Shown here: positions 23,202-31,930 of the stretch, piece by piece | How positions within the stretch are numbered: the stretch's first letter is position 1 | How the letters are laid out: every line of letters begins with the position of its first letter | From: Blautia glucerasea | GTDB taxonomy: Bacteria; Bacillota; Clostridia; Lachnospirales; Lachnospiraceae | Length of the DNA stretch: 37,974 nt | Assembly: GCF_013304385.1 (NCBI RefSeq) | Contig: NZ_JAAITU010000040.1 | Span: 1-37,974 of the forward strand | Reading direction: 5' to 3' | Position numbers and translations under genes: made by a program | Notes under the pieces: generated by a model | Seen by the model: the letters and a program-made list of their open reading frames with translations, nothing else | Database searches by the model: none | Told to the model about the DNA's origin: nothing

Positions 23202-25958
23202 TGTTCCCGGTTCTTTTCCTGCCAGTCGATGGGCAAAGACAGTCTGGCAGCGTTTGGAAAAGGAGGCATCTGCCCCCGGTGCCTTTAAGTTACAGTTCAC
23301 ATTTGGGGCAGCAGCTGCACAAAAGGCAATGGTCTGCAGATTGTCTGTGGCCTGGATAAATACCTGGTCAAAGGAAACAGGACCGAAATAACGGGTGTAT
23401 GCCTGTTTTCCCAGGCGGAGCATCCTGCCGGTAGGGTAAATAGAGGCCAGTCCCAGCCGGGTAATAAAGAAGCTGGATATTTTCCAGAAAAGGCTTCTGG
23501 CTGGATCCATCCGAATGGGAAGATACCAGATGTCCGGAAAATGGATATTCAGATATGCTTCTGCCTTAGGATCCTGAAGTACATTATAGGAAAGCCAAAT
23601 CTGGGCATCCGGATGCTGGGATATAAAGCTGCTCAATTGATCCATTTGTTCAGAGGATATTTTGCGGCCGGTAAACCACAGGATATGCTCCTTTATGGAT
23701 GGGACAGCCGTATCATTCTGTGATAAATCACCGGATCCGGGAGGACTGGACAATTCCCGGGATTCAGGCATTTTTGCTGCCTGTAACATATCAGAAGCGA
23801 AAGCATCCGATGCTGACAAAGTGGCCTGAAGCTGGCGGATCAGCGCAGGTGCATTGGTACAAGCCGGGACAAATTGCAAGGCTTTTTGCAGGGAAGACGA
23901 CAATGGATATGGATCATCTTCAGGTAAAAAACGAAGAACGGATGTTGGCGAATTACAGTCTGCTATCAGAATGCTGCGGTAATCGGTGATCAATACATCA
24001 CAGGACCGGATAAGATCTGTAATGGAATACTGGATCGGCAAAAGGCGTATATGTTTGAAACTGCTGCAATCCACCTGGTATCCGGGAGCAGGAGCCAGAT
24101 ACAGAATCTGCTTGTCCGTTAAGTCATTGTCCAGCTGATATAAAGCATCAGTGAAGCTTCTTACATAGTGAAAGGTCTGTTTTCGGTCTTTTCCTGCAAA
24201 CAAAGGACAGCAGAACAGCAGTTTTGTATCTGCTGCCAGTCCTTCATTCTGACGAAAGATATCAGCCTCCGTAAATATGGAAAGAGAAGGATCCACTGGT
24301 GTCCACAGTTCTTTCAATAAATATGTGGAAAGAGCAGCATTATCTGTGGAAAAGTAAGTATCTGTGTGGCAGATCCCCGCTATCATGGTGTGCTCCATAT
24401 AATTTTCCAGTATATCTTTGTTTGGGAAAACAATAAGATCACAGGTAAACATGGTATGCTGCCATCTGGCCAGATCATGTCTGGAAGTCAGGCAGTTGGC
24501 ACTGGTAACAGGAATCAGGCTTTCCGTACAAAGAAGGATATGCCTCTGTTTTGTACCCTTATGGAAATACCAGGGAAGAGGTTGGTCTGTGATCAGCCTG
24601 CCGCATTGCGCAAGGGCAATCCCATAATCTTCAGAGTCAGGGGAAATCAAGGTAACACAGGAGGTATCCAGCTGATAGGACTGGCTCAGTCTCTGCCATA
24701 CAGGACGTGCTTTGGCGGTAAGGGAAAGAAAGACCCGAGTTCCTTTCGCAAAGCTGCCGGAAAGCAGGGTAAGGAAAAGCGGATGGATATCCTGCCCCTC
24801 CATGGATTCCAGGAAAATATAGCCAGGTTCAGGCAAAACCCTGGTATTGGAAGCCAGATAGGATTCTTTTGCAGGCTGTTCCTGATCAATCAGTCTATCT
24901 TCACTGAAAATATAAGCGTTATTATGACCTGCCTTGTAATCTTTCAGCCATGCCTTTTGCTGGTTTGGGGACATTCCGTCACAGGTGTTCACAAAATGAA
25001 GCATTTCCTTGCGGGAACCGTAAAGATAAAGCAACTGGAACAAGTGATCCGGGAGTGCATATTTTACATAATGATTATTCTGCCAATCTGGCAGAAAGGC
25101 ATCTATATAATCAAAAAGCTGGTTGATAAGATCAAGCTTCAGATCCTTTTTTTCGGTTTCATAGTTGGTGAGAAGCTTCCAGAAACGGAAAAAAAAGTGC
25201 CGGATGGTGATGAAATCGATCTCGGTTCTGTAGGTTTCAAGAAAGCCCAGGGAATTCATGCAGTCTTTCAGGTAAATAACTGCTTTTTTAATATCGGCAG
25301 TGGCGGGGGTCAGGCTGCCGAGAAAACCAACATTTTTCCTGTAATTGTAAAGGCATTCATCTATTATTCCCACATTACGTGCTTTGGCAGCCAGAAGGTA
25401 TGCCACCGGAAGATCTTCAAAACGGATTCCTTCCGGAAATGCCAGGCCTTCAAAAAGCTCTCTCCGGATCAGTTTGATCCATGGGTAGGGGGAAAGAATG
25501 GACATTTCATATGGCTTTTCGGAAAATGAAAAATTCTGGTTGTGATGACGCATGGGAAATGGAGTCTTTTTACCGGAACTCATATCTATGTTATAGTATG
25601 AAAATAACACAAGGTCATTGTCATCCTGAACCGCCTTGGTGTACAGCTGTTCACATGCGGAAGGCTGGATGAAGTCATCACTGTCTACAAACCATACATA
25701 TTTGCCATGGGATTTGGAAAAACCGTAATTGCGGGCATGGCTTACCCCATGGTTTGTGGTTGTGTAAACAAAAAGTTTGGAAGGATATTTTTCCTGGTAG
25801 GCTTGCAGGATAGCTGCGCTTGTATCGGTGCTTCCATCATTGACCGCTACGATCTCTAACTGATCCAGGGTCTGGTCAAGCAGGCTGTCCAGACATGCAG
25901 GAAGAAACTCTGCTACATTATAAACCGGCAGAATAATACTGACTTTAGGTGTGTTCAT
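23196..25958 (-). CDS. GT2 glycosyltransferase fused to a TagF-like (CDP-glycerol transferase) domain
   Basis: A 920-aa protein. Residues 1-300 are a GT2 domain: VSIILPVYNVAEFL, VNDGSTDTS, DSDD (92-95). Residues about 380-740 look like a GT-B fold of the CDP-glycerol glycerophosphotransferase type; the nucleotide-site motif DVLITDYRS (654-662) is clear, but the usual WHGTP-type catalytic motif is not seen, only HILLCTESL at the corresponding place. Residues 770-920 resemble the start of a further GT-B unit (YFGPVSFDQVFIQAT), so the protein may be shortened at its end. The start at 25958 follows GGGGGCAATTT and sits next to VSIILPVYN; 25 upstream in-frame residues are rejected because they overlap the promoter region. 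A role in building a glycerol-phosphate-bearing glycan is inferred. Confidence 0.82.
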   Translation of the reverse strand: MNTPKVSIILPVYNVAEFLPACLDSLLDQTLDQLEIVAVNDGSTDTSAAILQAYQEKYPSKLFVYTTTNHGVSHARNYGFSKSHGKYVWFVDSDDFIQPSACEQLYTKAVQDDNDLVLFSYYNIDMSSGKKTPFPMRHHNQNFSFSEKPYEMSILSPYPWIKLIRRELFEGLAFPEGIRFEDLPVAYLLAAKARNVGIIDECLYNYRKNVGFLGSLTPATADIKKAVIYLKDCMNSLGFLETYRTEIDFITIRHFFFRFWKLLTNYETEKKDLKLDLINQLFDYIDAFLPDWQNNHYVKYALPDHLFQLLYLYGSRKEMLHFVNTCDGMSPNQQKAWLKDYKAGHNNAYIFSEDRLIDQEQPAKESYLASNTRVLPEPGYIFLESMEGQDIHPLFLTLLSGSFAKGTRVFLSLTAKARPVWQRLSQSYQLDTSCVTLISPDSEDYGIALAQCGRLITDQPLPWYFHKGTKQRHILLCTESLIPVTSANCLTSRHDLARWQHTMFTCDLIVFPNKDILENYMEHTMIAGICHTDTYFSTDNAALSTYLLKELWTPVDPSLSIFTEADIFRQNEGLAADTKLLFCCPLFAGKDRKQTFHYVRSFTDALYQLDNDLTDKQILYLAPAPGYQVDCSSFKHIRLLPIQYSITDLIRSCDVLITDYRSILIADCNSPTSVLRFLPEDDPYPLSSSLQKALQFVPACTNAPALIRQLQATLSASDAFASDMLQAAKMPESRELSSPPGSGDLSQNDTAVPSIKEHILWFTGRKISSEQMDQLSSFISQHPDAQIWLSYNVLQDPKAEAYLNIHFPDIWYLPIRMDPARSLFWKISSFFITRLGLASIYPTGRMLRLGKQAYTRYFGPVSFDQVFIQATDNLQTIAFCAAAAPNVNCNLKAPGADASFSKRCQTVFAHRLAGKEPGTG

Positions 25959-26006
25959 AAATTGCCCCCTGTTCCGTTGTTTTTTTCCCAACATCATATA
26001 GTTCCT

Positions 26007-26035
26007 ATTATAACGGTTATCGGTTGTTATCACAA
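26007..26035 (-). promoter_or_regulatory. promoter of the GT2/TagF-like fusion gene
   Basis: On the minus strand TTGTGA, a 17-bp spacer and TATAAT, about 50 bp before the chosen start. This supports the start at 25958 because the longer frame would begin at or before the promoter's -35. Confidence 0.65.
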
Positions 26036-26068
26036 GACCGCAACGGCACAGGATACAGGAAAATAGAC

Positions 26069-26097
26069 TGGACGAAAGGATATATATTCGCTATAAT
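26069..26097 (+). promoter_or_regulatory. promoter of the sugar-phosphate transferase operon
   Basis: TGGACG, a 17-bp spacer and TATAAT, 67 bp upstream of the GTG start and divergent from the previous promoter. Confidence 0.6.
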
Positions 26098-26163
26098 ACA
26101 AAGAATAACAGATGTCAGGACAAAAGACATCAATGAAAGCAAAAGAAACAGAAGAGGGATATC

Positions 26164-27546
26164 GTGAGTAAAAGAGAAGATTATAAACGGTTTATCGTGT
26201 TCTGCCTTGCAAGTCTGATCATTCTGGCACAGGCAGCAGTGTTTGCATATGTGTGGTATGATTTTTACAGGATCCGGATCGACGAGCCATTCTGGCGAAG
26301 AGGTAACTGGGTACTGATCGCAATTTATGCACTGATCAATACCATGTTTTCACGACTGTACGGTGGCCTGAAGGTTGGCTATCTGAAGAGGATCGATGTA
26401 TTTTATTCACTAACATTGGCAACCATATGTACGAATGTGGTAGTATATTTTCAGATCACACTGATCAACCGCTGGTTTTTGGAAGCTAAGCCAATGATCA
26501 GTATGACGGTGGTTCAGCTGCTTCTGATCATTATATGGATCTGGGGATCCAGATATATTTATTCCAGGCTGTATCGGGCTAGGAAGCTTCTGGTGATCTA
26601 CGGTGACAGGGATCCAGGTGATGATCTGATCCATAAGATGAATTCCAGACGTGACAAATATGATATCAGCGGTAAGGTTCATATTCGTGAAGGAGAAGAA
26701 CGGATCCATCAGATGATGAAAGAGTATGAAGGTGTGATCATCTGGGATCTGCCATCTGCAGTGCGCAACCGTTATCTGAAATATTGCTTTGCCCATTCTA
26801 TCAGATGTTATATGAGTCCTAAGATTTCTGATATTATTCTGATCGGTACAGACAGGATCCATTTGTTTGATACACCGCTTCTTATGTCAAGGAATATGGG
26901 ATTATCCGTGGAGCAGAGAGCTGCCAAAAGAATGTTGGATATTCTGGTGTCTGGTCTTGGCTTGCTCATCCTTTCGCCGATTATGCTGATCATTGCACTG
27001 ATAGTGAAATTGTATGATCACGGCCCGGTGTTTTATACACAAAGCAGGCTTACCTGCGATGGGAAAGAATTTATGATCTACAAATTCCGCAGCATGCGGG
27101 TGGACTCTGAGAAAAATGGTGCACGTCTTGCTTCTAAGCACGATTCCAGGATCACACCGGTTGGGCATGTACTGAGGAATCTCCATCTGGATGAACTTCC
27201 CCAGCTGTTTAATGTATTTAAGGGGGATATGTCTTTGGTGGGACCAAGGCCGGAGCGTACAGAGATCATGCAGGAATATGAAAAGGAGATACCGGAGTTT
27301 TATTACCGCCTGAAAGTTAAGGCAGGACTTACCGGTTATGCCCAGGTTTACGGGAAGTACAATACAACCCCCTACGATAAGCTGAAGCTGGATCTGTTTT
27401 ATATTGAGAATTATTCTTTTGTACTGGATATTAAGCTTTTATTCATGACTGTGAAGATCTTTTTTCAGAAGGAAGTATCCGAAGGTGTGGATGACAAGCA
27501 GAAGAATGCCCTTAAGGATTCTGCAGATGAGAGGGGAAAAGAATGA
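26164..27546 (+). CDS. polyprenyl-phosphate sugar-phosphate transferase (WbaP/CpsE-type)
   Basis: A 460-aa membrane enzyme that starts glycan assembly by moving a sugar-1-phosphate from its nucleotide to undecaprenyl phosphate. Four N-terminal TM helices (about 10-135) and a CoA-binding-like cytoplasmic domain (about 140-250) precede the bacterial sugar transferase domain (260-450): KRMLDILVSGLGLL (membrane re-entrant helix), GPVFYTQSR, IYKFRSMR, LDELPQLFNVFKGDMSLVGPRPE with the catalytic Asp-Glu, and KAGLTGYAQV. It begins with GTG after AGAGGGATATC. It overlaps the next gene by 4 bp. The sugar used (glucose or galactose most often) cannot be read. Confidence 0.92.
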   Translation: MSKREDYKRFIVFCLASLIILAQAAVFAYVWYDFYRIRIDEPFWRRGNWVLIAIYALINTMFSRLYGGLKVGYLKRIDVFYSLTLATICTNVVVYFQITLINRWFLEAKPMISMTVVQLLLIIIWIWGSRYIYSRLYRARKLLVIYGDRDPGDDLIHKMNSRRDKYDISGKVHIREGEERIHQMMKEYEGVIIWDLPSAVRNRYLKYCFAHSIRCYMSPKISDIILIGTDRIHLFDTPLLMSRNMGLSVEQRAAKRMLDILVSGLGLLILSPIMLIIALIVKLYDHGPVFYTQSRLTCDGKEFMIYKFRSMRVDSEKNGARLASKHDSRITPVGHVLRNLHLDELPQLFNVFKGDMSLVGPRPERTEIMQEYEKEIPEFYYRLKVKAGLTGYAQVYGKYNTTPYDKLKLDLFYIENYSFVLDIKLLFMTVKIFFQKEVSEGVDDKQKNALKDSADERGKE

Positions 27547-28292
27547 GAATGCCTGAAGTATCTGTGGTCATGCCTGTATACAATGGAGAGAAATACATCC
27601 GTCAGGCTATAGAGTCTGTCTTCATTCAGGATGTATCCCTGGAATTGTTGGTAATCGATGACGGATCATGGGACGGTACAGCCGGGATCCTGAAAGAATA
27701 TGAAGGCAGGGAGAATTTTCGGTATTTTCGTAATTCATCCAATTTAGGAGCGGCAGGTTCCAGAAATCGTGGTGTAAGAGAAGCCAGAGGCAGATACATC
27801 GCTTTTCTCGATGCAGATGACTGGTGGGAAGAAGGTAAGCTTTCGGCACAGCTAAAGCAGCTGAAGAGTACAGGCCGGGTGTTATGTTCTACCGGACGCA
27901 CTTTGATGGACTCTTCCGGTGCAGATACCGGTCGATACATTCCGGTAAAAGAAACTGTCACTTATCGGGATTTGTTAAGTCATAACAGTATTAACTGTTC
28001 GTCTGTTGTGGTAAAGAGAGAGGCTGCTTTGGAATTTCCCATGGAGCATGATGACAGCCATGAGGACTATATTACCTGGCTGAAAATTCTGAAGAAATAT
28101 GGACCTGCAGTAGGAATCGACAGGCCCTACCTGAAATATCGCCTCTCTGAAGGAGGAAAATCCAGAAATAAGCTGAAATCCGCCAGAATGACTTACCATG
28201 TGTACCGTTATGTTGGGTATGGACCTGTGAGAAGCACCTGCTTTTTTATTTCTTATGCTTTGCACGGCCTATGGAAATACAGAAAAAAATAA
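27543..28292 (+). CDS. GT2-family glycosyltransferase, short
   Basis: A 249-aa cytosolic GT-A enzyme with VSVVMPVYNGEKYI, VIDDGSWDGT, GAAGSRNRGV and LDADD, the expected order. It overlaps the sugar-phosphate transferase by the ATGA junction, so the pair is translationally coupled and this is probably the second sugar transferase of the pathway. AGGGGAAAAG lies before the ATG. Confidence 0.9.
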   Translation: MRMPEVSVVMPVYNGEKYIRQAIESVFIQDVSLELLVIDDGSWDGTAGILKEYEGRENFRYFRNSSNLGAAGSRNRGVREARGRYIAFLDADDWWEEGKLSAQLKQLKSTGRVLCSTGRTLMDSSGADTGRYIPVKETVTYRDLLSHNSINCSSVVVKREAALEFPMEHDDSHEDYITWLKILKKYGPAVGIDRPYLKYRLSEGGKSRNKLKSARMTYHVYRYVGYGPVRSTCFFISYALHGLWKYRKK

Positions 28293-28318
28293 GGTAACTG
28301 TGGGTAAAAACAGTTACC
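28293..28318. repeat. GGTAACTGT...ACAGTTACC palindrome (family member)
   Basis: Perfect 9-bp arms with an 8-base loop directly after the GT2 stop codon, extended by A/T-rich ends as in the outer arms of repeat copy 1. It lacks the 125-bp core. Confidence 0.6.
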
Positions 28319-28333
28319 AAATATGTATTGTTG

Positions 28334-28378
28334 ACCGGACAGCAGTCATCACTACGGATGGCTCTGTCCGGTTATTTT
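28334..28378 (+). terminator. terminator after the sugar-phosphate transferase/GT2 pair
   Basis: ACCGGACAG...CTGTCCGGT with a 21-base loop, followed by TATTTT. The right arm reaches the tagD stop codon on the other strand. Confidence 0.7.
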
Positions 28379-28776
28379 GGTGTCTTTTTCTCTGTCAGGT
28401 CTTTTTTGATCTGAGTGGTGGAAATCTCGGGGGTGCGAGGCAGATAGACTACATCACAGTAATCTTTCAGAAAATCAAATTTTCCTTTCCAGTCATCTCC
28501 CATTACAAAAGTATCGATATGATATTCCTTAACATCAGATATCTTCTGCTCCCAGTTCTCTTCCGGGATCACAAGGTCTACATAACGGATAGCTTCCAGA
28601 AGTTGCTTTCTTTTTTCATATGAAAAATAGCATTTCTTTTGCTTTTCATTCCAGTTGAACTCATCTGTGGAAAGTCCCACAATCAGGTAATCGCCGTATT
28701 GCTTGGCCCGTCGCAGCAAATTGATGTGGCCGTAATGCAGCAGGTCGAAGGTCCCATATGTAATTACTCTTTTCAT
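28372..28776 (-). CDS. tagD: glycerol-3-phosphate cytidylyltransferase
   Basis: A 134-aa cytosolic enzyme making CDP-glycerol from CTP and glycerol-3-phosphate. It carries the nucleotide-binding TYGTFDLLHYGHINLLRRA motif (HxGH form), YLIVGLSTDEFN, KRKQLLEAIRYVD and the RTPEISTTQIK (TEGISTT-type) signature. Length is that of TagD/TarD. GTGAGGACAG lies upstream. CDP-glycerol would feed the TagF-like domain of the 920-aa protein. It is transcribed convergently to the sugar-phosphate transferase pair. Confidence 0.95.
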   Translation of the reverse strand: MKRVITYGTFDLLHYGHINLLRRAKQYGDYLIVGLSTDEFNWNEKQKKCYFSYEKRKQLLEAIRYVDLVIPEENWEQKISDVKEYHIDTFVMGDDWKGKFDFLKDYCDVVYLPRTPEISTTQIKKDLTEKKTPK

Positions 28777-28809
28777 AATCTGTCCTCACTGAATCAATTT
28801 CATGATGTC

Positions 28810-28838
28810 ATTATATCATATGCCGGTGAAACTGCAAA
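28810..28838 (-). promoter_or_regulatory. tagD promoter
   Basis: On the minus strand TTTGCA, a 17-bp spacer and TATAAT, 33 bp before the ATG. Confidence 0.6.
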
Positions 28839-28917
28839 GCAAACCACTGGCAGAAAGAAAAATGTAAAATATTATTCTATAATTTGTAAAAGTATGTTAT
28901 TATTTTAGAGACATTGC

Positions 28918-28940
28918 AACTGTTCATTGCTTTTACAGTT
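28918..28940. repeat. AACTGT...ACAGTT palindrome (family member)
   Basis: AACTGTTCAT, a short stretch, then TTTTACAGTTACG, nearly the same as the copy at 17228-17250, located in the leader of the LicD-like gene. Confidence 0.55.
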
Positions 28941-28971
28941 ACGGGACTTTTACATAAGGGGAATGATAAAA

Positions 28972-31281
28972 ATGACAGAGAAACAAGAGCATCTGTTAAA
29001 GCTTTTTCAGGAGCTGGATCACATATGTCAAGAGAATGAGCTTCGGTATGTACTGGCAGAAGAGTCAACACTTGCTGCAGTAGGAAGAGCCGGATTTGCC
29101 GGTGGAGAGACAGAAATAAAGGTTTACATGCCAAGGGCAGACTGGAACCGGCTTGGGGAGATAGCCGGGAAAGAACTGCCTAAGGACAGGATACTTTACC
29201 CTGAGCCCATGGCAGGATATGGTGAGGATTTTGGCTGTGCCCTGGAAAAACAGCAGATTCTGGGGTCAGGACCTGCAGGGGAGCGGATCCATATCAGGAT
29301 ACTGGATCCGGTGTCTGAGGAAGCCTTTGAGAAATACAGGAGGGATCTGGGGCTTTACCTGGATCTTACAGATTCACAGGAGGTACATGGAACGTCCTGG
29401 GGGATTTCACCATCCAGATATTACAGATATTATCTTTCTGGCAGACTTACAGGGAAAAGGCATGTCCTTGGAAAACTGGAAAAGCGTATGCAGGCCTTTC
29501 GAGAGGAAGACTGCAGCAAATTTGCAGTACATGTGGGAGAACGCTTTCTTTTTATGGAAAAAGAGATATTATTTCCTGGGAGAACCTGTGATTTCCAGGG
29601 AGTGCAGGCAATGATCCCAGGGAAGGCCAGTGAATATCTGACGCAGGTTTACGGGGACGAATGGACGGATTTTCAATTTCCGGCAGAAGAGGATGCGCAA
29701 AGATCTGCAACAGTTGAAGGAATCAGCTATCAGGAGTTAAGGGAAGACTATCTGCCGGGGATCCGAAAGGGCAGATTACAACGGGCGATTATGCATAGCA
29801 AGCTTCGCATTCTTTCCGGAACTAAGGACAGTGGGCAAGAAGAATCAGAGGGATTTTTCAGAAATGTGACAGGAATAGAGCAGGAAAAGGATCTGGAACG
29901 ATTCAGGCATGCTATTGCAGACTATGCCGGCGGCAAGAAACCTTCTGCAAAAGAGACAGCTCTTTCCCTTCATGAGAAATATCCGGATCATCTTCAGATC
30001 ACCAGATTTCTTGGCAGATTTTATATGGAAGAGGCCAGAGAAACTCAGGATGGCACAGAGGCAGAACGTTTTATCGAAGAGGCCTTGCGTAAATTTCCAG
30101 AGGATGGTTATTTCCTGAAATACAGAGGAGAGCTTCTGTGGATGCGGGGAAGATGTGCAGATGCTCTTGTTGTATTTGCACAGGCAAGGGAGAAAACTTC
30201 AAATATGATCGTGCATAAGGAACTGGATCTGTTTCTTGCACTATATGAACAACAGGCCGGAGATACCTGCCAGGCACTTCTTGCCAACAGGGAAAAAGAA
30301 GCAGCACGGAATCTGGCAGAGCTCTGGTTCCGGCTTCTGCCACGTTCGGAACGGATGAAAAGCCTGGTATATCTGACACGGGTCAGCACTGCCAGGACAG
30401 TAAAAGAAATGGAGCTTCTTACCGATGAGATGACTGCTTTTGTACAGGTGCGGGAGAATGGCAGAAGAAAAAAGAACCGGGAACTGTATGGCCCGGCACT
30501 GACAAAGGCATGGGAACGGCTTGGATACCCTGGGGAACTGGCAAAGCTTCGCACAGAGATCCTGTACACGGAAGAACCCGGGGAACTGGAATGGATCGCA
30601 GAAAAGGTTAAGGATTATCAGATCCACAAAGATAAGCTGGCTCAGGTGTATAAGCTTGCAGGCGATGCAAGAAAGAAGCAGGGTCAGACGGAACAGGCCT
30701 TTGAGAACTATCGAAAGGCTATGGAATATGCAGGGAAATCTTATGCAAGAAAGGAGCTTTCCTCCCTGATCCTGCAGGATCTATATATGGGAAGCCACAA
30801 GGCAGCAGAATATGCTGCATCCGGAAAAGGAGAAGAGTTTCTGGATGCCTGGTTATCCAGGTATGGTACTGTGGAAGACTTGAAAAAACTGGTGAGAAGT
30901 TGTGTGGCTGATGGAAGCATTTCACATATCGGTGACAGGACGCCCCTTACCGGTGAAAACTGGCAGACTATGGAAGATATGAAGAATCCTAAAACCGATT
31001 ATGCCACCTGGTGCTGGGAGTATGTACAGTTCTGTGCAGAGAAGATCCGCCTGGAAAAATATTACACAACCCATAAGGATGTGATCGTAAATCTGTACAA
31101 GAATAAGGATTTCCCACGATTGGAAAGCTTTCTTGCCCCTTATCACCAGGCTACGCTGCGGAGTCTGAAGACTCAGGAGATCTTTGTGCCGGATGAAGAG
31201 ATTTTTGAAATTTATCTGTACATTCTTGGATGTAAAGGCATGGAAACCCTGAAAAAAGAAATTGAGAATTACTGGAATTGA
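28972..31281 (+). CDS. LicD-like pseudoenzyme fused to TPR-like helical array
   Basis: A 769-aa cytosolic protein. Residues 1-270 follow the LicD (phosphocholine/glycan phosphotransferase) layout: LLKLFQELDHICQENELRYVLAEESTLAAVGRAGF at the front and FQGVQAMIPGKASEYLTQVYGDEW at the end. In true LicD the block after GF has the metal-binding acidic WDDDID; here it is AGGETEIKV, so the catalytic aspartates are missing. Residues about 320-700 are repeated helix pairs of TPR type (FYMEEARETQD..., YKLAGDARKKQGQTEQAFENYRKAMEYA is a clear one). The start at 28972 has AAGGGG at a workable distance; an ATG 9 bp upstream is too close to it. Beside tagD it is likely a binding or scaffolding factor of the glycan locus. 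That role is inference. Confidence 0.7.
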   Translation: MTEKQEHLLKLFQELDHICQENELRYVLAEESTLAAVGRAGFAGGETEIKVYMPRADWNRLGEIAGKELPKDRILYPEPMAGYGEDFGCALEKQQILGSGPAGERIHIRILDPVSEEAFEKYRRDLGLYLDLTDSQEVHGTSWGISPSRYYRYYLSGRLTGKRHVLGKLEKRMQAFREEDCSKFAVHVGERFLFMEKEILFPGRTCDFQGVQAMIPGKASEYLTQVYGDEWTDFQFPAEEDAQRSATVEGISYQELREDYLPGIRKGRLQRAIMHSKLRILSGTKDSGQEESEGFFRNVTGIEQEKDLERFRHAIADYAGGKKPSAKETALSLHEKYPDHLQITRFLGRFYMEEARETQDGTEAERFIEEALRKFPEDGYFLKYRGELLWMRGRCADALVVFAQAREKTSNMIVHKELDLFLALYEQQAGDTCQALLANREKEAARNLAELWFRLLPRSERMKSLVYLTRVSTARTVKEMELLTDEMTAFVQVRENGRRKKNRELYGPALTKAWERLGYPGELAKLRTEILYTEEPGELEWIAEKVKDYQIHKDKLAQVYKLAGDARKKQGQTEQAFENYRKAMEYAGKSYARKELSSLILQDLYMGSHKAAEYAASGKGEEFLDAWLSRYGTVEDLKKLVRSCVADGSISHIGDRTPLTGENWQTMEDMKNPKTDYATWCWEYVQFCAEKIRLEKYYTTHKDVIVNLYKNKDFPRLESFLAPYHQATLRSLKTQEIFVPDEEIFEIYLYILGCKGMETLKKEIENYWN

Positions 31282-31316
31282 TTCCGGAAAACATATTTTA
31301 AAGGGCAGTACAAATT

Positions 31317-31363
31317 TATAGAAAAGGATTTATAGAAAAAGACTATAGAAAAACTATAGAAAA
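31317..31363 (+). repeat. four short direct repeats of TATAGAAAA
   Basis: TATAGAAAA occurs at 31317, 31331, 31344 and 31355 (spacing 14, 13, 11 bp) between the LicD-like gene and the rpmG promoter. The rest of 31282-31389 holds no gene. Confidence 0.6.
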
Positions 31364-31389
31364 GCTAATCTGAAATTACAGGAAAAGAC

Positions 31390-31419
31390 TTGACGGACAG
31401 GTATGTTTTGTGGTACACT
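31390..31419 (+). promoter_or_regulatory. promoter of the rpmG-secE-nusG operon
   Basis: TTGACG, an 18-bp spacer and TACACT, about 110 bp upstream of the rpmG start. No tRNA-Trp is present between rpmG and secE, unlike in many relatives. Confidence 0.6.
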
Positions 31420-31530
31420 TGACAAGCGACATGGAAGTTAGGTCTTTTTTTTATGCCCGAAATTGGTGACGGATATGCTTTTTGAAGGCAAAAGAAGACC
31501 GTGCAAATGAAAACACTGGAGGTGGAAGTT

Positions 31531-31680
31531 GTGCGCGTTAGGATTACATTAGCATGTACGGAGTGCAAGCAGCGGAACTACAATATGACTAAGGAAAAGA
31601 AAAACCATCCTGAGAGAATGGAAACCAAGAAATATTGTAAATTCTGCCAGAGACACACAATGCACAAGGAAACAAAGTAG
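31531..31680 (+). CDS. rpmG: 50S ribosomal protein L33
   Basis: A 49-aa protein starting with GTG, preceded by GGAGGTGG. Its sequence runs [15 protein letters not shown] and then [17 protein letters not shown]. Two CxxC pairs (C9-C12 and C36-C39) make this the zinc-containing form of L33. Gene order rpmG-secE-nusG-rplK-rplA is the standard Gram-positive one. Confidence 0.95.
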   Translation: MRVRITLACTECKQRNYNMTKEKKNHPERMETKKYCKFCQRHTMHKETK

Positions 31681-31703
31681 TCACGAGATTGTGAGGTTAG
31701 GCT

Positions 31704-31913
31704 ATGCAAGGAAAAGAAAAATCTGCTGATAAAAGCCAGAAGAAGGGTTTCTTTCAGGGAGTTCAGGCCGAGTTCAAAAAGATCATTTGGACAGACCGTC
31801 CTACTCTTATTAAACAGACAATCGTCGTTCTGATCGTGACAATTCTGCTGGGCGTGATCATCAGCGTGATGGATGCAGGTATTCTGGAATGCATAAATCT
31901 TTTAATTAAATAA
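31704..31913 (+). CDS. secE: preprotein translocase subunit SecE
   Basis: A 69-aa protein with a charged N terminus, the FFQGVQAEFKKIIWTDRPTL amphipathic segment and one TM helix (about 38-60). It clamps the SecY channel together. GTGAGGTTAGG precedes the ATG. It lies 17 bp before the nusG start. Confidence 0.95.
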   Translation: MQGKEKSADKSQKKGFFQGVQAEFKKIIWTDRPTLIKQTIVVLIVTILLGVIISVMDAGILECINLLIK

Positions 31914-31930
31914 GGACAAAGGTGGATTGT

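Noticed and set aside
24366..25529. 387-aa plus-strand frame over the GT2/TagF-like gene
   Set aside because: Long antisense frame without start signal. The minus strand carries clear GT2 motifs in this interval.
31681..31703. tRNA-Trp between rpmG and secE
   Set aside because: The gap is only 23 bp, too short for a tRNA. None is present.
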